Source: Bacteroidales bacterium UBA6851 (GTDB lineage Bacteria; Bacteroidota; Bacteroidia; Bacteroidales; UBA932). From it: 64,000 nucleotides of DNA. The stretch covers positions 62,001-126,000 of the forward strand of contig DKDJ01000010.1 in NCBI GenBank assembly GCA_002451795.1, given 5' to 3'. A model generated the notes under the pieces. It was not told where the DNA came from, did not search any database, and saw nothing but the letters and a program-made list of their open reading frames with translations. Of the stretch, positions 51,231 through 60,692 are shown in pieces (position 1 is the stretch's first letter; the number at the start of each line of letters is the position of its first letter). The position numbers and the translations under genes are program-made.

Positions 51231-52433
51231 TTATTTAATTCGCTCTATCGGGTCATGTCCCCAACTTCGAAGCAAAGCATTGTACCTCTCAATCACCTCA
51301 TCCACGCAGTCCTCCCACGAGCGGACGATACTCCTGGATGCCTGCAGCCCCACACGGTGAACACGAGCAGGGTCAGAAATAAGACTACGGAGCAGAGAAG
51401 CCATTTTCTCCGGATCATTGTCTACAAGGAAGCCATTGACCCCATCGGTAAGAATCTGCGAAGCAGTAGATCCTGCAGCCATCACAGCCGGTGTGTGCAG
51501 AGCCGCGGCCTCACGTACCACTAAAGGGGCATTGTCATACAAAGATGGGAACAGGAATAGGTCTGAAGCCGCATAATAGTCCTTGAGCCGCTCCCTATCG
51601 GTAATAGTACCCACAAATGTCACCTGCGAGTCAAGACCTTTCTCAGACACGAGTGCCTTCATCCCCTCGGCAGCATAACCGTTGCCGACAAAGTACATCC
51701 TGAACGGCACATCTTTCATAAGAGACAGAGCCTCAATGACAAGTTTTGGATTCTTCTCCCAGATATGCTGCCCCACGAAAAGCATAACAAACTCTTCCGG
51801 CTTGATTCCAAGCCTATTGCGCGCATCGACGAAATATTTTTCCGGATAGTCAGCTACAAGGTCAGAGCCATTGTCCATCACCTCCACCTTCCCTTTGTAT
51901 CCATATTCCCTTATAACATCCACCACAGACTCCTGAGGCACCCATACCAGATCAGCATGCTCATAGAAATCCACAATCAGTTTCACCACCGCCTTTACTG
52001 CTGGCTCCGGCAGCACTCTAGCAAAATCATCCCTATACTTGGAATGGAAAGTCGCCACAAGAGGAATCTTCTGCGAATGTGCGATGCGCATGGCCGCAAG
52101 CCCTGAAGTAAACGGACAGTGGGCATGAACGATCTTGAATTTGATACGAGATACCTTGGCGAGGAAAAACGGATCCACCTCGGCAATTCCAGTCACATAA
52201 GGCGGACGTTTGGGAATTGGTACGGAGAAATAATCCAACACCTTGTAGTCGAGATGGGAATAGTCTGCACCTGGAACATTCGGTGTCACCACTACCGTTT
52301 CCCCAACCTTTTTCTGCATCCACTGCGCATAATTCTGCATGCACACTGAGACACCGTCCATCACTGGAGGAAAGCAATCACAGAACAAGCCCACATTGGC
52401 CTGCTCCGTGCTCAAGATAGAAGACAGGTCCAT
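51231..52433 (-). CDS. GT4-family glycosyltransferase
   Basis: A 400-residue GT-B enzyme. The N-terminal Rossmann half has FCDCFPPVMDGVSVCMQNYAQW and VHAHCPFTSGLAAM. The C-terminal half has VMLFVGQHIWEKNPKLVIEAL near 215-235, FVGTITDRERLKDYYAASDLF, and the E-x7-E donor site PLVVREAAALHTPAV. Its style resembles alpha-mannosyl/glucosyl transferases that act on diacylglycerol or phosphatidyl-inositol. Acceptor unknown. The EF-hand protein gene ends 8 nt upstream. Confidence 0.88.
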   Translation of the reverse strand: MDLSSILSTEQANVGLFCDCFPPVMDGVSVCMQNYAQWMQKKVGETVVVTPNVPGADYSHLDYKVLDYFSVPIPKRPPYVTGIAEVDPFFLAKVSRIKFKIVHAHCPFTSGLAAMRIAHSQKIPLVATFHSKYRDDFARVLPEPAVKAVVKLIVDFYEHADLVWVPQESVVDVIREYGYKGKVEVMDNGSDLVADYPEKYFVDARNRLGIKPEEFVMLFVGQHIWEKNPKLVIEALSLMKDVPFRMYFVGNGYAAEGMKALVSEKGLDSQVTFVGTITDRERLKDYYAASDLFLFPSLYDNAPLVVREAAALHTPAVMAAGSTASQILTDGVNGFLVDNDPEKMASLLRSLISDPARVHRVGLQASRSIVRSWEDCVDEVIERYNALLRSWGHDPIERIK

Positions 52434-52441
52434 AAACTTAA

Positions 52442-54550
52442 CTATCTACAAATCGTAATAATAGTCACAACCCCACAAAGCTGAAGAGTCACCAGCACCG
52501 CCAGAACAAGTACGGCTGCGCCAAGAATCCACTTCCACGCACTAGACTTCTGCCTGTAAGGATCAAAGATCTTCAACTTCGGATACTTGGCTACAGATGT
52601 AAGTTTAGCTCCAAACACTATATTGACAAGCACCTTGGAGTTGATAGCCCACCCATTGGCATTAAGCACAGGGCCGAGATTGCGCTTGCGCAGTTTGCTC
52701 CACGCAATAAAGCAGGACGGACCGGATATGACAAGCATCAGCACGAGAATTATCAGCAGCAGTTGGAGTGGCGGTGTGGTTTTGATACCGGTGACTATAC
52801 TCGTAAGGAATGAGCCTATATAGCCCAATGCCATACCTAAGGCAGCGAAGATACCAGCGAACTTAGCTATATCAAACGCCTGCGCCTTGGTGGCCGGTTC
52901 AGCCGAAGAAGCAGCCGCCGGAGCGGAGTTTGCAGCTTGAGTTGCCTTGGCCTGCATCTCGGACATCATCTTCGCATCCTTGTCAGCTGCCGACTTATTG
53001 ATAAGTCCCACGCAGAATTCCCAGAACTTGCGATAAGGAGACCAGAAAGCCTGCTTGATACTGATAGGATTGTCTACAATCTTAGTAACAGTAGCATCCC
53101 AGTCCCGACCGTCACAGTCAAAGAACACGCCGTTCTTCCCCGGCCGAAGATCTTCCGTATCCCCGTCAGTCATCACCGCCACGATATCCATGGCCTTTCC
53201 GAGAGTCTTGGACACACACTTGCAGTAGATAAGGAACATTCCGCTCAATTTTGCCATATCGGCATGCTGCCCCATATCAGACACTCTCACACACAAGTCG
53301 CAGCAGCGCTGATCAATATAGAGCCTTCCAGCCTCGAAAATAGCCCTTCTTCCAGGAACCCTCTTATAGAAATCATCGAAAATAATATAGTTGTCAAGCA
53401 ACCTCGCAAAATCGCGGTAGAAAAGCATGAGTTTCTTGACATCATCGATAGAGTTTGACTCCTGTTCAAGAGCCTTATCCTCAGCGATAAGATCAAGAAG
53501 AGCCTGTTTCTTATTAGAAGAAAGCACCGCTTTCACCTCATCTATACCCAAGGCCTCCACCTGGCTTCCCTTCTTGGATCTGGTCCAGGCGCAATATGGG
53601 CCGAACGATGACACCACAGCATTCCACTCAGCCTCAGTAACACCTTCGGAAGAAGCAAACGTCCCTTGAGGCAGAAGAGATACAAGTCTGTCAAATGCAG
53701 CCTGCCATGCCGGATTCAGCCCCTTGAAAGGGAGCACGCCATCACTCTCAGGACGCGCAATAGGGCAAGATGAGATCTCATCTATCTTATCCACTGACAC
53801 AGCCACAGCAGAAGCGGCAGCCGGATCATACGAGAGCAGTTTACATCTTGTAAAATAATCCTCAACCTTGGCTTTCACTGCCTCAAAAGCAGAGTAAGCA
53901 TCAGCCGTAGCAGCACCGTACGGAAGCGCACGGCTATCCATCCACTCGGCATAATCCGCACAAGCAACATAGAACGTCTCCACCAACTCCGTATTGACAC
54001 CAGCCTCACCACACCGATCGATCACAGAGCCGACAGATGAGATGCAGTCTTCTATGGCCTTTTTTGCTTCCATATCGGACGCGGCGGTAGAAGGGACGAT
54101 CACTCCATCCCCATTCAGCACGGTATTTTTAAATATCGCCACGCTATCCGAAGCCTCAGCCACCGAAATAGCAGTCTTTTCAAGTCCAAGATTCTTTAAA
54201 ATACGCAGAGCAGAATCATGCAGCCGCGCACCTTCTTCAGAAGAGCAGTCAATATTATCTATCGCAAGCACGTCCTCCCCTTTCAGAATCAAATCCTTAT
54301 CCTTAATCACCGAACACAGCCAATTGGCAGCCGACACCACTTCGTGAACTTTTATCCTGCCATCTTTGTCCGTATCCAACAGATCAAGTGTATTCTTATC
54401 CATCTGCAAGTCAGATACAGGACAACTGAGCACAGTCCAATATTTCTGATCAAGTTCACCGAGATGCACCAGGTCATCACCGCTTGCAATTTTCACTCTA
54501 ATCACTCCACCAAGAGAGCAGTATTGCCATTCATGAGTTTCCTTCTTCAT
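52442..54550 (-). CDS. Large EF-hand membrane protein of unknown function
   Basis: A 702-residue protein with no signal peptide. Near residue 60 a canonical EF-hand loop DTDKDGRIKVHE could bind calcium. The long central part (80-500) is helical, with no family I recognise. Three hydrophobic segments lie near the C-terminus (about 560-590, 600-625 and 670-695), so it is probably anchored in the inner membrane with the bulk in the cytoplasm. An Ala/Gln-rich linker precedes them. It starts 1 nt past the WG-repeat lipoprotein stop, so the two are probably co-translated. Confidence 0.7.
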   Translation of the reverse strand: MKKETHEWQYCSLGGVIRVKIASGDDLVHLGELDQKYWTVLSCPVSDLQMDKNTLDLLDTDKDGRIKVHEVVSAANWLCSVIKDKDLILKGEDVLAIDNIDCSSEEGARLHDSALRILKNLGLEKTAISVAEASDSVAIFKNTVLNGDGVIVPSTAASDMEAKKAIEDCISSVGSVIDRCGEAGVNTELVETFYVACADYAEWMDSRALPYGAATADAYSAFEAVKAKVEDYFTRCKLLSYDPAAASAVAVSVDKIDEISSCPIARPESDGVLPFKGLNPAWQAAFDRLVSLLPQGTFASSEGVTEAEWNAVVSSFGPYCAWTRSKKGSQVEALGIDEVKAVLSSNKKQALLDLIAEDKALEQESNSIDDVKKLMLFYRDFARLLDNYIIFDDFYKRVPGRRAIFEAGRLYIDQRCCDLCVRVSDMGQHADMAKLSGMFLIYCKCVSKTLGKAMDIVAVMTDGDTEDLRPGKNGVFFDCDGRDWDATVTKIVDNPISIKQAFWSPYRKFWEFCVGLINKSAADKDAKMMSEMQAKATQAANSAPAAASSAEPATKAQAFDIAKFAGIFAALGMALGYIGSFLTSIVTGIKTTPPLQLLLIILVLMLVISGPSCFIAWSKLRKRNLGPVLNANGWAINSKVLVNIVFGAKLTSVAKYPKLKIFDPYRQKSSAWKWILGAAVLVLAVLVTLQLCGVVTIITICR

Positions 54551-54551
54551 A

Positions 54552-55862
54552 TTAATCTATATGTATGTACAAGTGTTTGTCTTCACCTTCATTTCCGAAA
54601 GAGCAGAGATCATATCTGTCAGCAGGCAGCACCACATGTCCGTCACTGCCCACAATCCCGACTTTCTCTCCACGAGAAACTATATAAAGAGACGTACCGT
54701 CAAGTGGAGTAATAAAACTATACTCACAATCCACCACCATATCCCCGGACTCGTCCAGAAGTCCTGCATCAGAGCTATCATTATCATATACTACAGCTAC
54801 TCCGTTGGCATCCATGGAGGTACCCACAAAAGCCCACCTCGGCTCGATTACCCATTTCCCATTCCTATCCACAAATCCCCACTGCCCAGAATCAAAGGCT
54901 GCAGCAAGGCGCCCGTCGCCGAAAGGATAGGTTTCCGTAAAACTTCCGTCTATCACGACCTTTCCATCACGATCATACCACTTTGCCGATCCGACCGCAG
55001 AACCATCCCCACGGCTCTGGGCAAGAAATAAATCTCCATCCCTGACAATATCCTCATACACAGTCGGCACTATTTTCTTTCCACTTCTGTCCACCACGCC
55101 GAACCCTTCATCTTCCAATACAACGAACCTATCATCACAGACAGCATCCACGTAACTATCCACATCAGCCCACTGGAGCATCCCCACAGACTTGTATTTC
55201 GGAGCCAGCACGAAATCCCCATCAAGAGACATTACACCCTGTCCTTCCGGGCCCTGTATCACTATACGGCCATCCACCACGAAATTTCCTCCATGGCCTT
55301 TTTCCTCAAACAGCTCGTTGCCGTCCACATCCACCACCTTGGTACACCCGTTCTGAGTGTATATTACCGACTTACCATCATAGAACACATTCACCATCAC
55401 AGCTTCCGGAGCATAAAACACACTCTCCCCTTTCCTGTCGACGGCCACTATCTCGCCGTCAAAGGTTCTCACCCATGCACGTCCGTCAGAGAAAAGTGTG
55501 GCATCCTTGTAGACAGCATCGTTGACCCTCTTGCCGGACTTGTCGATAAAAAAGCATGCTCCGGACTCATCCTCAGCCACTGCAATTCCATCATGAAACG
55601 CCGAAACAGCCGCAAATGACTTTTCGGAAATAAGTTTGCCGTCACGAGGATTTACGAGAAAATACTCCTGCTGGAACTTGAATCCGTCCCAGGCAGAGTC
55701 AGGAATCTCCCCATCCTCATTCTCCTCAGGATACTTTGTCTTGTCTATGCCAAGGCAGACCACATCATGCTCATATCCAAAACTGACTCTTTTGTATCCT
55801 CGCGTACACGACGACACACACGTCAGAGTCACTGCAATAAAAATTATAATATGCACTCTCAT
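54552..55862 (-). CDS. WG-repeat lipoprotein
   Basis: A 436-residue protein, lipoprotein signal MRVHIIIFIAVTLTCVSSC. WG/KWG-type beta repeats run through the whole mature chain: CFFIDKSGKRVND, QWGFVDRNGKWVIEPRWAFV, GFGVVDRSGKKIVPTVYEDI, GVMSLDGDFVLAPKYKSV. Such repeats build beta-propeller-like surfaces for binding. First gene of a leftward set (WG protein, EF-hand protein, glycosyltransferase, nitroreductase) with gaps of 1-13 nt. The tight spacing suggests one operon whose joint job is unknown. Confidence 0.85.
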   Translation of the reverse strand: MRVHIIIFIAVTLTCVSSCTRGYKRVSFGYEHDVVCLGIDKTKYPEENEDGEIPDSAWDGFKFQQEYFLVNPRDGKLISEKSFAAVSAFHDGIAVAEDESGACFFIDKSGKRVNDAVYKDATLFSDGRAWVRTFDGEIVAVDRKGESVFYAPEAVMVNVFYDGKSVIYTQNGCTKVVDVDGNELFEEKGHGGNFVVDGRIVIQGPEGQGVMSLDGDFVLAPKYKSVGMLQWADVDSYVDAVCDDRFVVLEDEGFGVVDRSGKKIVPTVYEDIVRDGDLFLAQSRGDGSAVGSAKWYDRDGKVVIDGSFTETYPFGDGRLAAAFDSGQWGFVDRNGKWVIEPRWAFVGTSMDANGVAVVYDNDSSDAGLLDESGDMVVDCEYSFITPLDGTSLYIVSRGEKVGIVGSDGHVVLPADRYDLCSFGNEGEDKHLYIHID

Positions 55863-56039
55863 AGCACAGAAGAATAATGTTCACAAAAATAAATAATATA
55901 ATTCACATTTCACACCACCCGCGTCCACACACATCCCCCACCGAGACACAATAAAGCCGCCAAATACGAACCACAAATCAGCCCTATATTGTAACTAAAG
56001 ATTTAAAACCATGAGTTTCAGATAAATAGAAACGCGAAA

Positions 56040-56071
56040 TTTGCATTATTAAATTTTATTAATTAAATTTG
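56040..56071 (+). promoter_or_regulatory. Promoter of the fimbrial operon
   Basis: TTTG (56040-56043), 20-nt AT-rich spacer, TAAATTTG (56064-56071); an excellent match to the Bacteroidota housekeeping promoter, about 50 nt before the first fimbrial start. No inverted repeats bound it, so there is no sign that this promoter is invertible. Confidence 0.7.
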
Positions 56072-56120
56072 CGGCGCAATTTGTAATATGTCGGTCCCCT
56101 ATTGGAGGGATCATAGTGAA

Positions 56121-57395
56121 ATGAGAATAAGGATTTTTTACATAGCAGTCACCGCTGCCATGATTCTGTTTGCCGCCATTCCGCAAAGGATTGAGGCTGC
56201 TCCTTCTCATATTTCCCACACATATAAACTATATTACAAATGGGACGAAACCGTCATTGACAGGACTTATATGTCCAATGGCGCAAGCATGGCAGAAATC
56301 ATCGATCATCTCAGATACTCACAGGACATAGACAGCATAGCCGTATACTCGTCTTCCTCCCCGGAAGGAGTGTATGAGCATAACCGGAAACTTTCCATAA
56401 GGCGTGCACAGGAAGCGCGCAAGTTCATACTCGCCAATATTCCAGCAGACAGCAATCTGGACGCAAGCCGTATTTCTCTCCACCCTATAGCGGAAGACTG
56501 GGACGGGATGCGCGAAGCAGTGGCAGCCTCATATTTTCGCGCAGACAGGAACAGGGTATTAAAAATCCTCGATGACGAGAGCATCTCTGATGCAACCAGA
56601 GAATGGAGGCTCAAGCAGCTTGACGGAGGAAGAAGCTGGAAATGGATATTGAAGAACATTGCCCCGAAGCTCCGTTATGCCACATGGGTGGTTATATATC
56701 CATCACATGAGACTAAAGGCCATGACTCACGTATCACAAGGCTTTCCGGCCCAGCACAGCAGTTCGTAAAAGCCCCGGCATCCGAGTTAAGAAAGAGCAT
56801 ACAGATAGCAGCGCCTGCCGCCACAGAACAAGCCGACACCCAGGAGAAGACTTTGCTCGCACTCAAGACCAATCTGCTCTTCGACGCAGCCACCGCGCTG
56901 AACTTCGCTGTAGAGGTGCCGATAGGAAGAAAGTTTTCCGTGCAGTATGAGCAGGTATTTCCTTGGTGGAACGGAGGCCCATACGGCAACAAATACTGCC
57001 TCCAGATGTTATCTTTCTGCGGCGAGTTCCGGTGGTGGATAGCCCCTAAAGAGCATAATTGGCACGGGAGAGGACATTATCTCGGATTATATGCCGATGG
57101 TGGCAAGTTCGACATTCAGGCCGGGAACAAATTTGGATGCAGCCAGAATTACTATAAAGGAGCAGGACTAAGTTACGGCTATAGTATGCCGATATGCCGA
57201 TGGGCGAATCTTGAATTTGCACTCAGCATAGGATATATGTGTATTGATTTCCAGAAATACACCCCTGCGCCAGACTATTCAGTGCTGATTAAGGACGAAG
57301 ATGGTGCTGGAAGGATGCATTATTTCGGCCCCACCAAGGCTAAAGTCAGCCTAGTGGTCCCGATCACCATTAGAAAAGGAGGGGCAGCAAGATGA
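56121..57395 (+). CDS. DUF3575 fimbrial-locus protein with OmpA-like N-region
   Basis: A 424-residue secreted protein with signal peptide MRIRIFYIAVTAAMILFAAI. Residues 50-200 hold an OmpA-like segment (SIAVYSSSSPEGVYEHNRKL, then DWDGMREAV). The C-terminal DUF3575 part begins near ALKTNLLFDAATALNFAVEV and reads as an outer-membrane beta-barrel (QYEQVFPWWNGGPYGNKYC, LGLYADGGKFD). Proteins of this kind precede Mfa/FimA-like pilins in Bacteroidales and may help anchor or export them. ATG 56121 chosen; an upstream ATG at 56088 would add 11 polar residues before the signal. The next gene overlaps by 4 nt. Confidence 0.85.
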   Translation: MRIRIFYIAVTAAMILFAAIPQRIEAAPSHISHTYKLYYKWDETVIDRTYMSNGASMAEIIDHLRYSQDIDSIAVYSSSSPEGVYEHNRKLSIRRAQEARKFILANIPADSNLDASRISLHPIAEDWDGMREAVAASYFRADRNRVLKILDDESISDATREWRLKQLDGGRSWKWILKNIAPKLRYATWVVIYPSHETKGHDSRITRLSGPAQQFVKAPASELRKSIQIAAPAATEQADTQEKTLLALKTNLLFDAATALNFAVEVPIGRKFSVQYEQVFPWWNGGPYGNKYCLQMLSFCGEFRWWIAPKEHNWHGRGHYLGLYADGGKFDIQAGNKFGCSQNYYKGAGLSYGYSMPICRWANLEFALSIGYMCIDFQKYTPAPDYSVLIKDEDGAGRMHYFGPTKAKVSLVVPITIRKGGAAR

Positions 57396-58453
57396 GAAAG
57401 ATAATGCATATACTCCTCACACTCTTAATGGTAGTGATACTAGATGCCTGCAACTTCAGACCTCTCACCGACTATAACAACACACATTACGTGCGCGTGT
57501 ATATAGATGAGGAGATAGACAACACCACCAAAGGCTTTTATAGGGATGATATCATCAAGCCACAATACAAAAGGCCGGAAGTGATGAAGGTCGTACTGGC
57601 TGAAGAGGCCAGCGGGAGAGTAGTGGCAGAGAAGTATCTTCGGAATCAGGGAGACGACGAGAAAGGGCACTACTATGACGGATACATCATCTGTAGCCCT
57701 GGAGAGTGGAATCTGATGGCATACAACTTTGACACACAGTCCACCCAGATTTCCGACCCATCAAACATCCGGCAAGCCAAGGCATTTACGAATAACATAG
57801 CGAGCCATTTGTATAGCTCCCTCTTCTCAAGGTTCAACGCCAAAGGAGACGACGACAAGTTCAAGGATGAGAGAATCGTTTACGAGCCTGACCATCTGTT
57901 TGTAGTCGAAAGTGAGTCAGTCAAAGTCGGATATTCAGGACAAATTGACACACTTAGGACACAAAATGGGCAATATTTCACGGCTGGCACGATTGTGGAG
58001 GCCTGGTATATACAGGTGAACATCAAGGGCTTAAACAATCTCTCTTCAGCAGTTTCGCTACTGAACGGACTAAGCGGTTCCAAGCAGCTCATCAACTCGC
58101 AGATTGACAAGAATGACCCGATAACGTTGTACTTCGAAATGGCGCCTGGACTGAAGACCAAGAATGACCCGAATGAAGGGATCCTCTATTCCACATTCTA
58201 TACTTTCGGCAATATTCCAGACAAGGACAATGACTTGAACATTACTTTTGACCTCATGACGAACTACGGCAAGCCGATGAGCGCCACGCTCGACATAACG
58301 GAAGAGTTCAGCAAGCCGCTGGCGGTCGACCATCATTGGATCATCCTTGACAAGACGCTTGTAATACCAGACAAGCCGAAGGGTTCAGAGGGAGGCGGCT
58401 TTGCCCCGGGAGTAGATGATTGGGGTGATGTAAATACGGATTTGATAATTTAG
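57392..58453 (+). CDS. DUF5119 fimbrial anchor-like lipoprotein
   Basis: A 353-residue lipoprotein (MRKIMHILLTLLMVVILDAC, Cys20). DUF5119 sequence is visible: YVRVYIDEEIDNTT, WNLMAYNFDTQSTQI near 110-125, YIQVNIKGLNNLSSAV, and the C-terminal DDWGDVNTDLII. The family is related to Mfa2-type anchors that cap pili in the outer membrane. Overlaps the DUF3575 gene (ATGA). Confidence 0.85.
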   Translation: MRKIMHILLTLLMVVILDACNFRPLTDYNNTHYVRVYIDEEIDNTTKGFYRDDIIKPQYKRPEVMKVVLAEEASGRVVAEKYLRNQGDDEKGHYYDGYIICSPGEWNLMAYNFDTQSTQISDPSNIRQAKAFTNNIASHLYSSLFSRFNAKGDDDKFKDERIVYEPDHLFVVESESVKVGYSGQIDTLRTQNGQYFTAGTIVEAWYIQVNIKGLNNLSSAVSLLNGLSGSKQLINSQIDKNDPITLYFEMAPGLKTKNDPNEGILYSTFYTFGNIPDKDNDLNITFDLMTNYGKPMSATLDITEEFSKPLAVDHHWIILDKTLVIPDKPKGSEGGGFAPGVDDWGDVNTDLII

Positions 58454-58491
58454 TTAGATAATTGACAATCAATAACAAAAAGACAAATAAT

Positions 58492-59559
58492 ATGCAAAAG
58501 AAATTGATTTTTCTCGCAGGAGTAGCCATTGCAGCAATGGCATCTTGCACCAAGGTTGAGCCAGTTCAGAGCACAGCATCTCAGGCTCAGATTTCATTCC
58601 AGCCATTGTCAGCAGTTCAGACAAAGGCTTCCCCTATAACAAAGTACGAGACCAATACTGGTGATTTCAAGGTTTGGGCATGGTATCAGAGCTCTTCTGT
58701 ATCAGATACCTTTACTCCAGGCTTAATTAAAAACTACACCGACTATATGACTGGAGAAGTTTGCACATACAAGGATGGAAATGTTGATGATGGCGCAGGA
58801 GCAGGAGCATGGTTCCCTGAGAACACCTACTATTGGCCAAAGAACGGTAAGCTTACTTTCTCTGCATACTATCCAGCTGATGCCGTGCTTAGCGTGGATG
58901 CCCGTAATGGAATTACCGTTAAAGATTACAGCGTAAGTACTGATAATTCAAAGCAAGTCGATTTGATGTATAGCGACAGAGTGTTCGACAAGACCAGTTC
59001 TACCCAGACAGACGCGAATCAAGATTATGACGGAGTAGATATAAAGTTCAATCATGCTCTCGCTGCAGTAGACTTCTCTGTTAAAACCGACAAAGACTAT
59101 TTCGACGCAATAAAAGTTTATGAAATTACCATTGAGAATGCATATTCTCAAGGAGATTTCGCTGAAGGCTATACTGATGGAACTGCCACAAACAAGGCAT
59201 CTGCAGCATGGAGCAACCAGAAAACTTCAGCAGAGTACAGTGTATATAAAGGAACATCAGCAGCAGTAAACACGGCAAGCGCAAAAATCGGAGAAACCAG
59301 CATCCTACTGCCTCAAAACTTTTCTGATGACATAAAGGTAACTGTAAAATATGGCATCAAATTTGGCAGGGACTATCTTACACAGACGGCAGAATTCAAA
59401 CTGAAAGGAACCCATAATACAACAGGAACTGAAATCAGCGGATGGGAAATGGGCAAATGGTATCATTACACATTCACATTCTCTCTTGATCAGGTCTACT
59501 TCGCACCATCAGTCGAAAACTGGGATGAAGTTAATGTTGAGGATTTACTTGTAAAATAA
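58492..59559 (+). CDS. Mfa-like fimbrillin 1
   Basis: A 355-residue pilin precursor with lipoprotein signal (MQKKLIFLAGVAIAAMASC). Mfa_like_1 features: VQTKASPITKYETN near the N-terminus (candidate arginine/lysine-gingipain-type processing region), YYWPKNGKLTFSAYYPAD, LMYSDRVFDK, VDIKFNHALAAVDFSVK near 180-200 and a C-terminal strand VENWDEVNVEDLL. It would be secreted as a lipoprotein, trimmed and joined by strand exchange. ATG 58492 chosen. A 10-bp hairpin follows its stop. Confidence 0.88.
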   Translation: MQKKLIFLAGVAIAAMASCTKVEPVQSTASQAQISFQPLSAVQTKASPITKYETNTGDFKVWAWYQSSSVSDTFTPGLIKNYTDYMTGEVCTYKDGNVDDGAGAGAWFPENTYYWPKNGKLTFSAYYPADAVLSVDARNGITVKDYSVSTDNSKQVDLMYSDRVFDKTSSTQTDANQDYDGVDIKFNHALAAVDFSVKTDKDYFDAIKVYEITIENAYSQGDFAEGYTDGTATNKASAAWSNQKTSAEYSVYKGTSAAVNTASAKIGETSILLPQNFSDDIKVTVKYGIKFGRDYLTQTAEFKLKGTHNTTGTEISGWEMGKWYHYTFTFSLDQVYFAPSVENWDEVNVEDLLVK

Positions 59560-59574
59560 TTCAAAACATATTAT

Positions 59575-59600
59575 CCGGATAGGCTTGACCGCCTGTCCGG
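59575..59600 (+). terminator. Hairpin after fimbrillin 1
   Basis: CCGGATAGGC-TTGACC-GCCTGTCCGG, 10 bp with one wobble, 15 nt past the stop, followed by a weak T-run. Likely a partial terminator or a 3' stabiliser that makes fimbrillin 1 more abundant than the subunits downstream. Confidence 0.55.
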
Positions 59601-59633
59601 GTACCAATTTTTAGAGTTTTCGAGAACCGAAAG

Positions 59634-60677
59634 ATGAGACTTGGAATCGGCTATGGAATATTGACGGTAGGGCTGATGCTTGGGATAGCATCAGCATGCG
59701 TAAAAGTTGACCCCGGAGCAGCGGCTCCAGGATTGAGCACGTGTGCCGTGACGTTCCAGACTCCAATTATAAATGCTGCGACCAAGGCCGACCCTTCCAA
59801 GGTGGAGTACCCACAAGAATCTTCGTTCGGCGTGTACGGGCTCTATTACCAGAGCGGCAACTTTAGCGGATGGGAAAGTACTCCAGGAGCTGTAATGTAC
59901 ATAGACGGAGTAGAGTTCCGACACAGTCAGGCCTCCGGCACATCTGAGCAGGGAGTTTGGACATCCGACCCAATATACTATTGGCCCAAAGGCGGGAAGA
60001 TGACATTCGGCGCATGGTCTCCATATAGCCTTAAGGAGGAATACGCAGAAGGGTTCTCGTACGGAAAGTCCGGGCTTGCCATATCTGGATTCTCGTCCGG
60101 AACTGGCGGAGCTACAGACCTTATGTATGCTGACAGAGTGTACGACCAGACGCACTCCGGCGCAGATGGCATTGACCTCGTGTTCCACCACTCATTAGCA
60201 GCATTGAAATTCAAGAAAGCCGGATCGGATGATAAGGTAACAATCAAAATTACGAAAGTGATTGTGTGGGGTATCATCAAGAAAGGTAACTTTAGCGAGA
60301 ATGTAATAGAGTCGGCAACCAGCCCAAGCAGTTATGCTTCTAACCCACAATGGGAGTTCTCGACCGCCGAGTACTATACTGAAGAAGCTCCTCTTACAAT
60401 AGGTGGAAGCGAATCACCTGAAGCCTACATTATTCCACAAGATATTTCGGATAGTGCAAAGATGAAGGTTTACTATAGCGTGCAGGTAGGAACAGGAAAC
60501 CCTGTCCAAGCCGTATCGGACCCTATCAATATGGCAGGCAAGAAAACATCAGATGGCACACAGACTATAGCCAACTGGAATATGTCCACAAGATATATCT
60601 ACAATCTCACATTCACGAGTTTGCATCCTATTAGGTTCAGCATAGATGTAAATGATTGGGGGGGGGCAACTAACTGA
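59634..60677 (+). CDS. Mfa-like fimbrillin 2, with a G9 tract at the 3' end
   Basis: A 347-residue lipoprotein precursor (MRLGIGYGILTVGLMLGIASAC). Shared pilin motifs: YYWPKGGKMTFGAWSPYS, DLMYADRVYDQ and LVFHHSLAALKFKK near 185-198. The last codons pass through nine G (60658-60666), giving NDWGGATN and stop. Eight G would give NDWGGQLTDISD with the stop just before the next ATG; ten G would end two codons earlier. In Mfa/FimA pilins the terminal strand matters for polymer joining, so a length change could alter assembly. Confidence 0.87.
   Translation: MRLGIGYGILTVGLMLGIASACVKVDPGAAAPGLSTCAVTFQTPIINAATKADPSKVEYPQESSFGVYGLYYQSGNFSGWESTPGAVMYIDGVEFRHSQASGTSEQGVWTSDPIYYWPKGGKMTFGAWSPYSLKEEYAEGFSYGKSGLAISGFSSGTGGATDLMYADRVYDQTHSGADGIDLVFHHSLAALKFKKAGSDDKVTIKITKVIVWGIIKKGNFSENVIESATSPSSYASNPQWEFSTAEYYTEEAPLTIGGSESPEAYIIPQDISDSAKMKVYYSVQVGTGNPVQAVSDPINMAGKKTSDGTQTIANWNMSTRYIYNLTFTSLHPIRFSIDVNDWGGATN
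60658..60666 (+). repeat. G9 homopolymer at the end of fimbrillin 2
   Basis: Nine G seven nucleotides before the stop codon; only the last few residues and the distance to the next gene depend on its length. Confidence 0.9.
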
Positions 60678-60692
60678 TATAAGCGACTGAGA

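Noticed and set aside
56040..56071. Invertible promoter for the fimbrial operon
   Set aside because: No inverted repeats flank the promoter within several hundred bases.
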